Below the pieces are notes generated by a model that worked only from the letters and a program-made list of their open reading frames with translations, was not told the origin of the DNA and ran no database searches. DNA of 64,000 nucleotides, from contig NZ_SMNQ01000024.1 of NCBI RefSeq assembly GCF_004353505.1, positions 1 to 64,000 of the forward strand, read 5' to 3'. This document shows positions 44,753-54,138 of the stretch, in pieces. How positions within the stretch are numbered: position 1 is the first letter of the stretch; the number at the start of each line of letters is the position of its first letter. The stretch comes from Streptomyces sp. WAC05374 (GTDB lineage: Bacteria > Actinomycetota > Actinomycetes > Streptomycetales > Streptomycetaceae). The position numbers were made by a program, and so were the translations under genes.

Positions 44753-45747
44753 GCCGAACTCACCACCTTCTCGATGTCACTGTCGTCGGGCTCGGCCGGC
44801 TCCCCGGAGGAGTCCGGCTCGGCACGGTGCCCGGTCAGCGCCAGGAACACCTCGTCCAGCGACGAGCGGCGCAGGGTCAGCTCGCCCACCGCGATCCCCG
44901 CGCCGTCCAGCCGCCGCACGACGGCGGGCATCAGCTCCGGGTCGTTGACCGGGGCGGTGATCACATCGCCCTCGATCTGCGTCTGCGTCCCGGCCGTCTC
45001 GGCCACCAGCGCGTGCGCGCCCGCCAGGTCGTGCGCCCGCACCGGCCTGACCTGGAGCACCTGGCCGCCCACCTGGGACTTCAGCTCGTCGGGCGTGCCC
45101 TCGGCGATCACCCGGCCCCTGTCGATCACCACGATGTCGTCGGCGAGCGTGTCCGCCTCGTTCAGGTACTGCGTGGTCAGCAGGGCGGTCACCCCCTCGG
45201 CGACCAGGCCGCGCAGCATGTCCCACAGCTCGCCGCGGCTGCGCGGGTCCAGGCCCGTGGTGGGCTCGTCGAGGAAGAGGATGCTCGGCCGCCCGACCAG
45301 GCTCGCCGCGAGGTCCAGCCTGCGCCGCATGCCGCCCGAGTACGTTTTCACCGCGCGCCCCGCCGCGTCGGCCAGCCCGAACCGGTCCAGCAGCTCGGCC
45401 GCCCGGGCCCTGGCGTCCCGGCGCGGCATGGCCAGCAGCCGCCCGATCAGCAGCAGGTTCTCGGTGCCCGTCAGGTTCTCGTCGACCGCCGCGTACTGCC
45501 CGGTCAGGCCGACGAGCGAGCGCACCAGCCCCGCCTCGCGCACCACGTCGTGCCCCGCGACCAGCGCCCGGCCAGCATCCGGCTGGATCAGCGTGGCGAA
45601 GATCCGTACGGCCGTGGTCTTCCCCGCCCCGTTGGGCCCCAGCAGCCCCAGCACCGTGCCGGTGCGCGCGGCCAGGTCCACGCCGTCCAGCGCCCGGGTC
45701 TCCTTGAACCGTTTGGCCAGGCCGTCCGCCTGGATCGCGTACGTCAT
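44749..45747 (-). CDS. ABC transporter ATP-binding protein (DrrA-like)
   Basis: 332 residues from ATG 45747 (GAGGGGAC upstream). Walker A GPNGAGKTT, signature YSGGMRRRLDLA, Walker B ILFLDEPTTGLD. DrrA-type ATPase for drug or lipid export, paired with the adjacent permease. Divergent from coaA, with 151 bp between starts. Confidence 0.93.
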   Translation of the reverse strand: MTYAIQADGLAKRFKETRALDGVDLAARTGTVLGLLGPNGAGKTTAVRIFATLIQPDAGRALVAGHDVVREAGLVRSLVGLTGQYAAVDENLTGTENLLLIGRLLAMPRRDARARAAELLDRFGLADAAGRAVKTYSGGMRRRLDLAASLVGRPSILFLDEPTTGLDPRSRGELWDMLRGLVAEGVTALLTTQYLNEADTLADDIVVIDRGRVIAEGTPDELKSQVGGQVLQVRPVRAHDLAGAHALVAETAGTQTQIEGDVITAPVNDPELMPAVVRRLDGAGIAVGELTLRRSSLDEVFLALTGHRAEPDSSGEPAEPDDSDIEKVVSSA

Positions 45748-45898
45748 GGGACTGTCCCCTCGGCTCGGGTCGTCGTGCGGCGCGAGCGCCGGAGCTCCGA
45801 CGCCCACCCTTCCCACAACTGTGACGCACGCCACTGACATTCCAGTGGCCCCGAGGGTGACCGAGCACACGACCCACAACACCCCGCCAAGGACGACA

Positions 45899-46891
45899 AT
45901 GGCGTGTGTGATCACTTCGCCGCCACGAAGCGCCGCCGCCCACCGCCGTGCGGAGACCACTCCGTACGTCGACCTCACCCGCGAGGAGTGGAGCGCGCTG
46001 CGCGACAAGACGCCGCTGCCCCTCAGCGCCGACGAGGTCGAGCGGCTGCGCGGTCTCGGCGACGTCATCGACCTCGACGAGGTCCGCGACATCTACCTCC
46101 CGCTCTCCCGCCTGCTCAACCTGTACGTCGGCGCCACCGCGAACCTGCGCGGCGCGCTGAACACGTTCCTGGGCGAGAAGAGCGCCCAGCGCGGCACCCC
46201 GTTCGTCATAGGGGTGGCCGGTTCGGTCGCGGTCGGCAAGTCGACCGTGGCCCGGCTCCTGCAGGCCCTGCTCGCCCGCTGGCCCGAGCACCCGCGCGTG
46301 GAGCGGGTCACCACCGACGGGTTCCTGCTGCCGATGAAGGAGCTCCAGGAGCGCGGCCTGATGTCCAGGAAGGGCTTCCCCGAGTCGTACGACCGGCGGG
46401 CCCTGACGCGGTTCGTCGCCGACATCAAGGCCGGGAAGGACGAGGTCACCGCCCCCGTCTACTCGCACTTGATCTACGACATCGTCCCCGGGGAGCGGCT
46501 GACGGTCCGGCGCCCCGACATCCTGATCGTGGAGGGGCTCAACGTCCTCCAGCCCGCGCTGCCCGGCAAGGACGGCCGCACCCGGGTGGGCCTGGCCGAC
46601 TACTTCGACTTCTCGGTGTACGTCGACGCCCGCGCCGAGGACATCGAGGCCTGGTACCTGAATCGTTTCCGCAAGCTGCGTGAGACCGCGTTCCAGGACC
46701 CCTCCTCGTACTTCAGGAAGTACACCCAGGTCGGCGAGGACGAGGCGCTGGACTACGCCCGCACCATGTGGCGGACCATCAACAAGGTGAATCTGCTGGA
46801 GAACGTGGCACCGACGCGCGGGCGTGCCACCCTCGTCGTACGCAAGGGACCGGACCACAAGGTCCAGCGCCTCTCCCTGCGCAAACTCTGA
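45899..46891 (+). CDS. coaA: Type I pantothenate kinase
   Basis: 330 residues from ATG 45899 with AAGGAC upstream. P-loop GSVAVGKS at 108-115; family blocks VTTDGFLLPMKELQERGLM and HLIYDIVPGE. First committed step of coenzyme A synthesis, normally feedback-inhibited by CoA. The downstream DUF389 gene follows by 14 bp. Confidence 0.96.
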   Translation: MACVITSPPRSAAAHRRAETTPYVDLTREEWSALRDKTPLPLSADEVERLRGLGDVIDLDEVRDIYLPLSRLLNLYVGATANLRGALNTFLGEKSAQRGTPFVIGVAGSVAVGKSTVARLLQALLARWPEHPRVERVTTDGFLLPMKELQERGLMSRKGFPESYDRRALTRFVADIKAGKDEVTAPVYSHLIYDIVPGERLTVRRPDILIVEGLNVLQPALPGKDGRTRVGLADYFDFSVYVDARAEDIEAWYLNRFRKLRETAFQDPSSYFRKYTQVGEDEALDYARTMWRTINKVNLLENVAPTRGRATLVVRKGPDHKVQRLSLRKL

Positions 46892-46905
46892 AGGGATCCG
46901 CGGCC

Positions 46906-47844
46906 GTGCTGCACCTGCGCCTGATCGTTCCCGCCGACCGCACCGACGAGGTGGTCGGCACCATCGAGAAGACGGTCGGCACGACGCACCTCGCCGTCAT
47001 CCCCGGCGCCGCCCGTGAGCCGGCCGGCGACCTGGTGCTGTGCGACGTGGCGCGCGAGGCGGGCGACGGCCTGATCTCCGACCTGTGCGCGCTGGGCCTG
47101 GACCGGTCCGGTTCGATCGCCGTGGAGGACATCGGCCTGTCGCTGTCGAAGCGCGCCGAGAAGGCCGAGGACGACGCGCCCGGCGAAGGCGCGGACGCGG
47201 TGCTGTGGGAGCACCTCCACGAGGCCACGCACGAGGAGTCGACGCTCTCCGTCACCTACGTGGCGTTCCTGACGCTCGCCACGATGATCGCGGCCTGCGG
47301 CGTGGTGCTGGACAACGCCATCCTGATCGTGGGCGCGATGGCGGTGGGCCCGGAGTTCGGCCCGCTGGCCGGCGTCTGCACGGCGCTGGTGCAGCGCCGG
47401 CCGCGCCTGGCCGTGCGGTCGCTGGCGGCCCTGCTGGTGGGCTTCGCGGTGGCCATGGCGCTGACGGTGCTGTTCAGCCTGGGCATGGACGCGGCGGGCC
47501 TGTTCAGCGAGGGCATGCTGCACGGCGACCGCCCCAATACCGGGTTCGTCTACGCGCCCGACTGGTTCTCGTTCGTCGTCGGTCTGCTCGCGGGCGCCGC
47601 CGGGACGCTGTCGCTCACGTCCGCGAAGTCCGGCGCGCTGGTCGGGGTGGCCATCTCGGTCACCACCGTCCCGGCCGCGGCGAACGCGGCGGTGGCCCTG
47701 GGGTACGGCGACCTCGGCCAGACCAAGGGCTCCGTCGAGCAGCTCCTGCTGAACCTGCTGGCCATCGTGCTCGCCGGCACGCTGACCCTGCTGGCGCAGA
47801 AGTACTTCTGGGCGCGGCAGCGCCGCCGTACGCGGCGGGCCTGA
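46906..47844 (+). CDS. DUF389 membrane protein
   Basis: 312 residues from GTG 46906 (AAGGGA upstream). An N-terminal soluble part is followed by five or six membrane helices (FLTLATMIAACGVVLDNAIL, IVGAMAVGPEFGPLAGVCTA and others), as in DUF389 proteins. Function unknown; in the same transcript direction as coaA. Confidence 0.85.
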   Translation: MLHLRLIVPADRTDEVVGTIEKTVGTTHLAVIPGAAREPAGDLVLCDVAREAGDGLISDLCALGLDRSGSIAVEDIGLSLSKRAEKAEDDAPGEGADAVLWEHLHEATHEESTLSVTYVAFLTLATMIAACGVVLDNAILIVGAMAVGPEFGPLAGVCTALVQRRPRLAVRSLAALLVGFAVAMALTVLFSLGMDAAGLFSEGMLHGDRPNTGFVYAPDWFSFVVGLLAGAAGTLSLTSAKSGALVGVAISVTTVPAAANAAVALGYGDLGQTKGSVEQLLLNLLAIVLAGTLTLLAQKYFWARQRRRTRRA

Positions 47845-47854
47845 GGACGCGGAA

Positions 47855-47880
47855 AGGGGGCGCCCGGCGGGGCGCCCCCT
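47855..47880. terminator. Bidirectional hairpin terminator
   Basis: 11-bp stem AGGGGGCGCCC and complement with a 4-base loop, between the convergent DUF389 gene and glmM. Confidence 0.8.
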
Positions 47881-47893
47881 GTCACGGCACGCT

Positions 47894-49252
47894 CTAGCCG
47901 AGCGCGGACTTCACCACGTCGGCGAGCTCCCCGGCGACCGACCGGGCCTGCTCGATGTCGGCGGCCTCGACCATGACCCGGACCAGCGGCTCGGTGCCCG
48001 AGGGGCGCAGCAGGACGCGGCCGGTGCTGCCGAGGCGGCGCTCGGCGTCCGCGACGGCGCTGCCCAGCTCGGCGGAGGTCTTCACCCGCGTCTTGTCGAC
48101 GTCCTTGACGTTGATCAGGACCTGCGGCAGCCGCTCCATGACCCCGGCCAGCTCCGCCAGCGACCGGCCGGTCGCCGCCACGCGCGCGGCCAGCAGCAGA
48201 CCGGTCAGGGTGCCGTCGCCGGTGGTGGCGTGGTCCAGGACGATGACGTGCCCGGACTGCTCGCCGCCCAGCGCGTAGTCGTGCTCCTTCATCGACTCCA
48301 GCACGTAACGGTCACCGACCGCCGTCTGGACGAGCTGGAGGCCCTCGCGCTCCATGGCGAGCTTGAAGCCCAGGTTGGACATGACGGTCGCGACGACGGT
48401 GTCCCCGCGCAGCGTGCCGGCCTCGCGCATGGCGAGCGCCAGGACGGCGAGGATCTGGTCGCCGTCGACCTCGGCGCCCGTGTGGTCCACGGCCAGGCAG
48501 CGGTCGGCGTCGCCGTCGTGCGCGATGCCGAGGTCGGCGCCGTGCTCGACGACGGCGGCCTTCAGCATCTCCAGGTGGGTGGAGCCGCAGCCGTCGTTGA
48601 TGTTGAGCCCGTCCGGGGTGGCGCCGATGGTGACGACCTCGGCCCCGGCCTGCTGGAACGCGGCGGGCGACACACCGGACGCGGCGCCGTGCGCCTCGTC
48701 CAGGACGATCTTGAGCCCGTCGAGCCGGTTCGGCAGGACGGAGAGCAGGTGGGCGACGTACTGGTCGAAGCCCTCCTTGTAGTCGGCGACGCGGCCGACG
48801 CCGGCGCCGGTGGGCCGGTCCCACGGCTCACCGGTGCGGTGCTGCTCGTACACCGCCTCGATGCGGTCCTCCAGCTCGTCGGCCAGCTTGTGCCCGCCGC
48901 GCGCGAAGAACTTGATGCCGTTGTCCGGCATGGCGTTGTGGCTGGCGGAGAGCATCACGCCCAGGTCCGCGCCGAGCGCGCCCGTCAGGTACGCGACGGC
49001 CGGCGTGGGCAGCACACCGACCCGCATGACGTCCACGCCCGCGCTGGCGAGGCCCGCCACGACGGCGGCCTCCAGGAACTCTCCCGACGCACGCGGGTCC
49101 CGCCCGACCACGGCGGTCGGCCGGTGTCCTTCAAAGGTCCCCGCTTCGGCGAGTACGTGCGCCGCCGCGACCGACAGGCCGAGCGCCAGCTCCGCCGTCA
49201 GATCCGCGTTGGCGACACCGCGCACACCGTCCGTGCCGAAGAGTCGTCCCAC
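47894..49252 (-). CDS. glmM: Phosphoglucosamine mutase
   Basis: 452 residues converting GlcN-6-P to GlcN-1-P. The phosphorylated Ser is Ser104 in SASHN; the metal loop is DGDADRC; the C-terminal phosphate-binding LRPSGTEPLVRVMVE is intact. GTG 49252 follows CGGAGGACG. Confidence 0.96.
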   Translation of the reverse strand: MGRLFGTDGVRGVANADLTAELALGLSVAAAHVLAEAGTFEGHRPTAVVGRDPRASGEFLEAAVVAGLASAGVDVMRVGVLPTPAVAYLTGALGADLGVMLSASHNAMPDNGIKFFARGGHKLADELEDRIEAVYEQHRTGEPWDRPTGAGVGRVADYKEGFDQYVAHLLSVLPNRLDGLKIVLDEAHGAASGVSPAAFQQAGAEVVTIGATPDGLNINDGCGSTHLEMLKAAVVEHGADLGIAHDGDADRCLAVDHTGAEVDGDQILAVLALAMREAGTLRGDTVVATVMSNLGFKLAMEREGLQLVQTAVGDRYVLESMKEHDYALGGEQSGHVIVLDHATTGDGTLTGLLLAARVAATGRSLAELAGVMERLPQVLINVKDVDKTRVKTSAELGSAVADAERRLGSTGRVLLRPSGTEPLVRVMVEAADIEQARSVAGELADVVKSALG

Positions 49253-49297
49253 AGTCGTCCTCCGAGTTACTCCGAAAAAGCAAGGTGAAGCGTATAG

Positions 49298-49339
49298 ACG
49301 TACGCCCCGGCAGCACGAAGGTGCCGCCGGGGCGTACGT
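49298..49339 (-). terminator. Terminator of the rplM-rpsI operon
   Basis: Perfect 14-bp arms ACGTACGCCCCGGC and complement, with further pairing in the loop, 22 bp past the rpsI stop. Confidence 0.82.
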
Positions 49340-49361
49340 TGAGCAGACCGAGCAGGCGTGA

Positions 49362-49880
49362 TTAGCGCTTGCTGTACTGCGGGGCCTTACGGGCCTTCTT
49401 CAGACCGGCCTTCTTGCGCTCGACGGCACGGTCGTCGCGGCTCAGGAAGCCGGCCTTCTTCAGCGGGCCGCGGTTGTTGTCCACGTCCGCCTCGTTCAGC
49501 GCGCGGGCCACACCGAGGCGCAGGGCGCCGGCCTGGCCGGAGACGCCGCCACCCGAGATGCGGGCGATGACGTCGTAGCGGTTGTCGAGCTCGAGCACCT
49601 TGAAGGGCTCGTTGACTTCCTGCTGGTGCACCTTGTTCGGGAAGTAGTCCTCGAGGGTGCGACCGTTGATCTTCCACTTGCCGGTGCCCGGGACGATCCG
49701 GACGCGGGCGATGGCGTTCTTGCGGCGGCCCAGGCCGGCGGCCGGCTGCGGCTCGCCGAAGCGGGACGCGAGGGACTCCGAGGTGTACTCGCCCTCGACG
49801 GGGACCTCGGACTCGAAGGTGGTGACCTCGGCGTAGGTCTCCTCGCCCTCGATGGGGTTCTCAACAGTGGTCTCGGCCAC
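49362..49880 (-). CDS. rpsI: 30S ribosomal protein S9
   Basis: 172 residues. A long acidic N-terminal extension of about 40 residues precedes the S9 core, as in other actinobacteria. The C-terminal tail ends APQYSKR, which reaches the P-site tRNA. GTG 49880 follows GAGGAG. Cotranscribed with rplM. Confidence 0.97.
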   Translation of the reverse strand: MAETTVENPIEGEETYAEVTTFESEVPVEGEYTSESLASRFGEPQPAAGLGRRKNAIARVRIVPGTGKWKINGRTLEDYFPNKVHQQEVNEPFKVLELDNRYDVIARISGGGVSGQAGALRLGVARALNEADVDNNRGPLKKAGFLSRDDRAVERKKAGLKKARKAPQYSKR

Positions 49881-49922
49881 GATGCTCCTCAGATTTCTTT
49901 CGTTCTTAGGGGGTGGCCGGAA

Positions 49923-50366
49923 CTACTGCGCGACCTGGGTGATCTCGAACGGGACCGGCTGCTGGGCAGCGTGCGGGTGGTTCTCGCCCGCGTAGACCTT
50001 CAGCTTCGAGAGCATCTGACGGCCGAGGGAGTTCTTGGGGATCATGCCCTTGATGGCCTTCTCGACGGCCTTCTCCGGGTTCTTGTCCAGCAGCTCGTCG
50101 TAACGGACGGAGCGCAGACCACCCGGGTAGCCGGAGTGGCGGTAGGCCATCTTCTGGGTCTTCTTGTTGCCGGACAGGTGGACCTTGTCAGCGTTGATGA
50201 TGATGACGAAGTCGCCCATGTCCATGTGGGGGGCGTACACGGGCTTGTGCTTGCCTCGGAGGAGGTTCGCAGCCGTGGTCGCCAGACGGCCCAGGACAAC
50301 GTCCCGCGCGTCGATGATGTGCCACTGGCGAGTCACGTCGCCGGGCTTGGGGCTGTACGTACGCAC
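49923..50366 (-). CDS. rplM: 50S ribosomal protein L13
   Basis: 147 residues, GTG 50366. L13 blocks WHIIDARDVVLGRLAT and GDFVIIINADKVHLSGNK are intact. First gene of the operon; the 248-bp upstream gap to 50615 shows no gene or clear promoter. Confidence 0.97.
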   Translation of the reverse strand: MRTYSPKPGDVTRQWHIIDARDVVLGRLATTAANLLRGKHKPVYAPHMDMGDFVIIINADKVHLSGNKKTQKMAYRHSGYPGGLRSVRYDELLDKNPEKAVEKAIKGMIPKNSLGRQMLSKLKVYAGENHPHAAQQPVPFEITQVAQ

Positions 50367-50614
50367 TTCGTAGCCTTCGCTTCTTCAGTGGATGGAGTCC
50401 AGACACACCTGAAGCGATCATGCAGCTGGGGCCCACACTGCCGGGAACACCGCCCGTATGCGAGCCACTGGTAACTGCTCCAGGGAACTTGCGTAAGGGC
50501 TCTTCGCACAAGAACGACGAAGCCAATACGCATAACAAACGGCAACAGTACCCGCGCCGCCCCCGACGGGTCAAAACCGGTGCCCCGCACGGCACGCGGA
50601 CCGGGCGGAACCGG

Positions 50615-52156
50615 TCAGGGCGCGCCCAGCGCACGGGCGAGCGCGTCCGCCTGGTTCCGGTTGAACTCCCCGGTGATCTCGGCGTTCCCCCCGGTCAGCG
50701 CGCTCATGATCAAAAAGCTGCTGACCAGCCGGTCGTCACCGAGCACGAAGGCCAGCCGGTTCTCCGGCTCGGGCCGCCCGGCCACCTTCCCGGTCAGCTC
50801 GGCGAAGGCGGCCCGGTCGGCATCCAGGAAGGTGACGGCCACCTTCCAGCCGTCCCCGGGCTCGGCCCGCACGACCCGGACGTCCTGGAACCGCTGGACG
50901 GTCATCCCGCCGGAGTCCTTCGCCACCACGCACTCGTCCCGGTTGTCGGAGGTGAAGGACCGGCCCTCCGGGGGCGGGGACTCGCCCGGGGGGAGCTGCG
51001 CCCATTCCTTGTCCGGGTAGCACAGCCCCTGCCGCACGCTCTCCACCTCCAGGATGCGCAGCGGCTCCACCGGCGCGCCGATCGCCCCGTCCGCCTCCCA
51101 GGGCCGGACGACCGCGAGCAGCGCCCCCGCCACCACCACCGCCGCCGCCCACCACAGGCGGGTGCGCCGCCCCAGTGGGCCGGGCAGGCGCCCGGGGCCG
51201 CCCGGAGCCGTCGCCAGCGCCGCCGTGCGGCCCGGCGCCGGCACCGGACCGGTCGGGGCCTCGGGGTCCACCAGGCGCCGGGCCTCCTCGACCACCCGGA
51301 GCCGCTCCGTGCGGTGACGCTCGATCTCCGCCGTCCACGCGGGGCTCAGCCACCCGCGGTGGGCGTCCGCCGCCCCGTCCAGCCGCTGCGAGCAGTACGC
51401 CAGGAGGTCGGCCGGGGCGGGCCTCCGGGCCGGGTCCAGCGCCAGGCACGGCAGCACCAGCGCCTCCAGCTCACCCGGCAGCCCCGTCACGTCCAGGTCG
51501 CCGGTGGCGGCCCGCACGAGTTGCTCCAGCGCCGGGCCGGCCCCGCCGTCGCGGTACGGCGCCCGGCCGACCGCGAGGTGGAACAGCGTCGCGCCCAGCG
51601 AGAACACGTCCGAGGCGGTGGTGGTCGGCTCGCCCCGGGCCTGTTCGGGCGCCGCGTAGGCGACGGTGCCCAGGGCCACCTCGGTCCGGGTCACGTCATG
51701 CGCCTGCGAGATACCGAAGTCGATCACCCGGGGGCCGTCGAGCGGGAGCAGCACGTTGGACGGCTTGACGTCCCGGTGCACCAGCCCCGCCGTGTGGAGG
51801 GACACCAGCGCCTCGGCCATGCCCGCCGCCACCCAGTACAGGGCCCGCGGGGCGAGCGGTCCGCACCGCTCCACGAGGTCCTTCAACGAGGGCGCGGGGA
51901 CGTACTCGGTCGCCATCCACGGCACCTCGGCCGTGGCGTCCGCCTCCACCACGCTCGCGGTGTAGACGCCCCGCACGCGCTGGGCCAGGCCCACCTCCCG
52001 CGCGAACCGGCGCCGGTCGTCCTCGCCCACGGTGAGCAGCGTCTTGACCGCCACCAGCCGCCCGCCCGGCGACCGGGCGAGGTAGATCCGGCCCATCCCC
52101 CCGCTGGCGAGCTCGGTGAGCACGGTGAACGGACCGAATCTGTGCCCCGGCTGCAT
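50615..52156 (-). CDS. Ser/Thr kinase with SecD P1-head-like outer domain
   Basis: 513 residues. The kinase domain has ASGGMGRIYLA, Lys38 in VAVKTL, HRDVKPSN (127-134) and DFG (146-148), so looks active. One membrane segment at about 334-350. The final 60 residues, from about 450 (ENRLAFVLGDDRLVSSFLIM, then TGGNAEITGEFNRNQADALA), match the pattern of the SecD P1 head (LAIVLDG.VVSAP..ITGG.A.ITGNFT.EEA..LA). It lies between the ribosomal rplM operon and a MITE-like element. Ligand unknown. Confidence 0.92.
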   Translation of the reverse strand: MQPGHRFGPFTVLTELASGGMGRIYLARSPGGRLVAVKTLLTVGEDDRRRFAREVGLAQRVRGVYTASVVEADATAEVPWMATEYVPAPSLKDLVERCGPLAPRALYWVAAGMAEALVSLHTAGLVHRDVKPSNVLLPLDGPRVIDFGISQAHDVTRTEVALGTVAYAAPEQARGEPTTTASDVFSLGATLFHLAVGRAPYRDGGAGPALEQLVRAATGDLDVTGLPGELEALVLPCLALDPARRPAPADLLAYCSQRLDGAADAHRGWLSPAWTAEIERHRTERLRVVEEARRLVDPEAPTGPVPAPGRTAALATAPGGPGRLPGPLGRRTRLWWAAAVVVAGALLAVVRPWEADGAIGAPVEPLRILEVESVRQGLCYPDKEWAQLPPGESPPPEGRSFTSDNRDECVVAKDSGGMTVQRFQDVRVVRAEPGDGWKVAVTFLDADRAAFAELTGKVAGRPEPENRLAFVLGDDRLVSSFLIMSALTGGNAEITGEFNRNQADALARALGAP

Positions 52157-52217
52157 GGCCCCACCCCCGGCCGGGACGATACCCGCCCGCGGCCCGCTCC
52201 ACGCGGTGCAGGGACTG

Positions 52218-52463
52218 GGGCGTGTTTTTCGGATCTTGGCGGGCTCGCGGGCCCTGGCACGCGCTCCCCCTGCCTGCGGCGGGGGGACCCCCAGCGGCGT
52301 TGTCGTCGGTCGCCAATGTCCCCCGTAGCCCTACGGGCACGGGAGGTGCCCCCACCGCAGTGGCTCCTCCCCCTGCCTGCGGCGGGGGGACCCCCACCTC
52401 CGCCTTGCATCCACACGCACCAGACCCCGCTCCCTGATCCGGCCTGATCCAAAAGACACGCCC
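52218..52463. mobile_element. MITE-like element with terminal inverted repeats
   Basis: 246 bp bounded by 18-bp inverted repeats: GGGCGTGTTTTTCGGATC at the left and, inverted, GGGCGTGTCTTTTGGATC at the right (16 of 18 identical). Inside are two identical 30-bp repeats and a perfect 7-bp hairpin CCCGTAG-CC-CTACGGG at 52322-52337. No coding capacity. The right end touches the ABC-F stop codon. No target duplication was certain. It fills most of the 306-bp gap (52157-52462). Confidence 0.72.
52264..52396. repeat. Pair of identical 30-bp hairpin repeats
   Basis: 30-bp direct repeats at 52264-52293 and 52367-52396, identical base for base. Each contains CCCCC and GGGGGG arms plus a GGGGGGACCCCC palindrome and can fold into hairpins. 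Confidence 0.85.
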
Positions 52464-54082
52464 TACCGCGCCCGGTCCACCCGCCGCTCGTCCCACACCG
52501 GCTCCGGCGTCTCCCGCACCACCCCGTCCGTGCCGAAGACCAGGTACCGGTCGAAGGAGCGCGCGAACCAGCGGTCGTGCGTGACGGCCAGGACCGTCCC
52601 CTCGAACGCCTCCAGGCCCGCCTGGAGCGCCTCGGCCGACTCCAGGTCCAGGTTGTCCGTCGGCTCGTCCAGCAGCAGCGCCGTGGCGCCGGACAGCTCC
52701 AGCAGCAGGATCTGGAACCGGGCCTGCTGCCCGCCCGACAGCCGGTCGAACACCTGGTCGCCCTGCCGTTCCAGCTCGTACCGCCGCAGCACCGACATCG
52801 CCCCGCCCCGGTCCTTGGCGTGCTCCGTCCACAGGATGTCGACCAGGGTGCGCCCCACGAGCTCCGGGTGGGCGTGCGTCTGGGCGAAGTGGCCCGGCAC
52901 GACCCGGGCGCCCAGCTTCCACGCCCCCGTGTGCGCGACGCCCTCCCCCGCCAGCAACCGCAGGAAGTGCGACTTCCCCGACCCGTTCGACCCCAGGACG
53001 GCGACCCGCTCCCCGTAGAAGACCTCCAGTGAGAAGGGCTTCATCAGGCCCGTGAGCTCCAGCTCCGCGCACGTCACGGCCCGCACACCGGTGCGCCCGC
53101 CGCGCAGCCGCATCCGGATGTCCTGCTCGCGCGGCGGCTCCGGCGGCGGACCGGCCTCCTCGAACTTGCGCAGCCTGGTCTGGGCGGCCTGGTACCGGGA
53201 GGCCAGCCCGTCGTTGAACGCGGCCTTGTTCTTCAGGGTGTTGACGAGCTGCTTGAGCTGCGCGTGCTTCTCCTCCCAGCGCCGCTGGAGCTCCTCGAAC
53301 CGGGCGAACCGCTCCCGCCGCGCCTCGTGGAACGTCCCGAAGCCACCGCCGTGCACCCACACGTCCGACCCGGCCGGGCCCGGCTCCACGGCCACGATCT
53401 TCTCGGCGGCCCGCGCCAGCAGCTCCCGGTCGTGCGAGACGAACAGCACCGTCTTGCGGGTCTCGGCCAGCCGCTCCTCCAGCCACCGCTTGCCCGGGAC
53501 GTCCAGGTAGTTGTCCGGCTCGTCGAGGAGCAGCACCTCCTCGGGGCCGCGCAGCAGCGCCTCCAGCACGAGCCGCTTCTGCTCGCCGCCCGAGAGCGTC
53601 CGCACGTCCCGGAACTGCGCCTTCTCGTACGGCACGCCCAGCGCCGCCATGGTGCACATGTCCCAGACGGTCTCGGCCTCGTACCCCCGGGCCTCCGCCC
53701 AGTCGCTCAGGGCCTGCGCGTACGCGAGCTGCGCGGCCTCGTCGTCGACGGTCATGATCCGGTGCTCGGCCGCGTCCACGGCGGCCGCCGCCTCACGGAT
53801 GCGGGCGGGCGCGACCGACGCCAGCAGGTCCCGTACGCTCCGCTCGTCGCGGACCGACCCGACGAACTGCGGCATCACCCCCAGCCCGCCGCTGACGGTC
53901 ACCGTCCCCCCGTGCGGCTGGAGCTCCCCCGAGATCAGCCGCAGCAGCGTCGTCTTGCCCGCCCCGTTCGCGCCGACGAGCGCCACCACCGCGCCCTCGC
54001 CCACCCGGAACGACACGTCTCCGAGCAGCACCCGCCCGTCCGGCAGGTAGTACTCCAGGTGCGCGGCCTCCACATGTCCCAT
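52463..54082 (-). CDS. ABC-F family ATPase
   Basis: About 539 residues with two ABC domains and no membrane segment. Walker A GANGAGKTT and GSNGSGKS, signatures LSGGEQKRL and LSGGQQARF, Walker B LLLDEPDNYLD and LLLDEPTDNLD. ABC-F proteins act on ribosomes in translation rescue or antibiotic resistance. ATG 54082 is chosen by similarity (MGHVEAAHLEYYLPDG); ATG 54091 and 54106 are in frame. The TAG stop shares its last base with the MITE-like end. Confidence 0.9.
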   Translation of the reverse strand: MGHVEAAHLEYYLPDGRVLLGDVSFRVGEGAVVALVGANGAGKTTLLRLISGELQPHGGTVTVSGGLGVMPQFVGSVRDERSVRDLLASVAPARIREAAAAVDAAEHRIMTVDDEAAQLAYAQALSDWAEARGYEAETVWDMCTMAALGVPYEKAQFRDVRTLSGGEQKRLVLEALLRGPEEVLLLDEPDNYLDVPGKRWLEERLAETRKTVLFVSHDRELLARAAEKIVAVEPGPAGSDVWVHGGGFGTFHEARRERFARFEELQRRWEEKHAQLKQLVNTLKNKAAFNDGLASRYQAAQTRLRKFEEAGPPPEPPREQDIRMRLRGGRTGVRAVTCAELELTGLMKPFSLEVFYGERVAVLGSNGSGKSHFLRLLAGEGVAHTGAWKLGARVVPGHFAQTHAHPELVGRTLVDILWTEHAKDRGGAMSVLRRYELERQGDQVFDRLSGGQQARFQILLLELSGATALLLDEPTDNLDLESAEALQAGLEAFEGTVLAVTHDRWFARSFDRYLVFGTDGVVRETPEPVWDERRVDRAR

Positions 54083-54138
54083 GGCCCGCATTGTCGCCGG
54101 GGACATGCCCCCGGCCCAACCGGTTTAGGATGCGCGGC

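Noticed and set aside
42200..45898. Long in-frame extension upstream of coaA (over 1200 codons)
   Set aside because: It runs antisense through glmS and the DrrAB-like genes; the real coaA start at 45899 has a ribosome site and family-length protein.
52264..52396. CRISPR-like pair of 30-bp repeats
   Set aside because: Only two copies, self-complementary GC hairpins, inside terminal inverted repeats, no cas genes.
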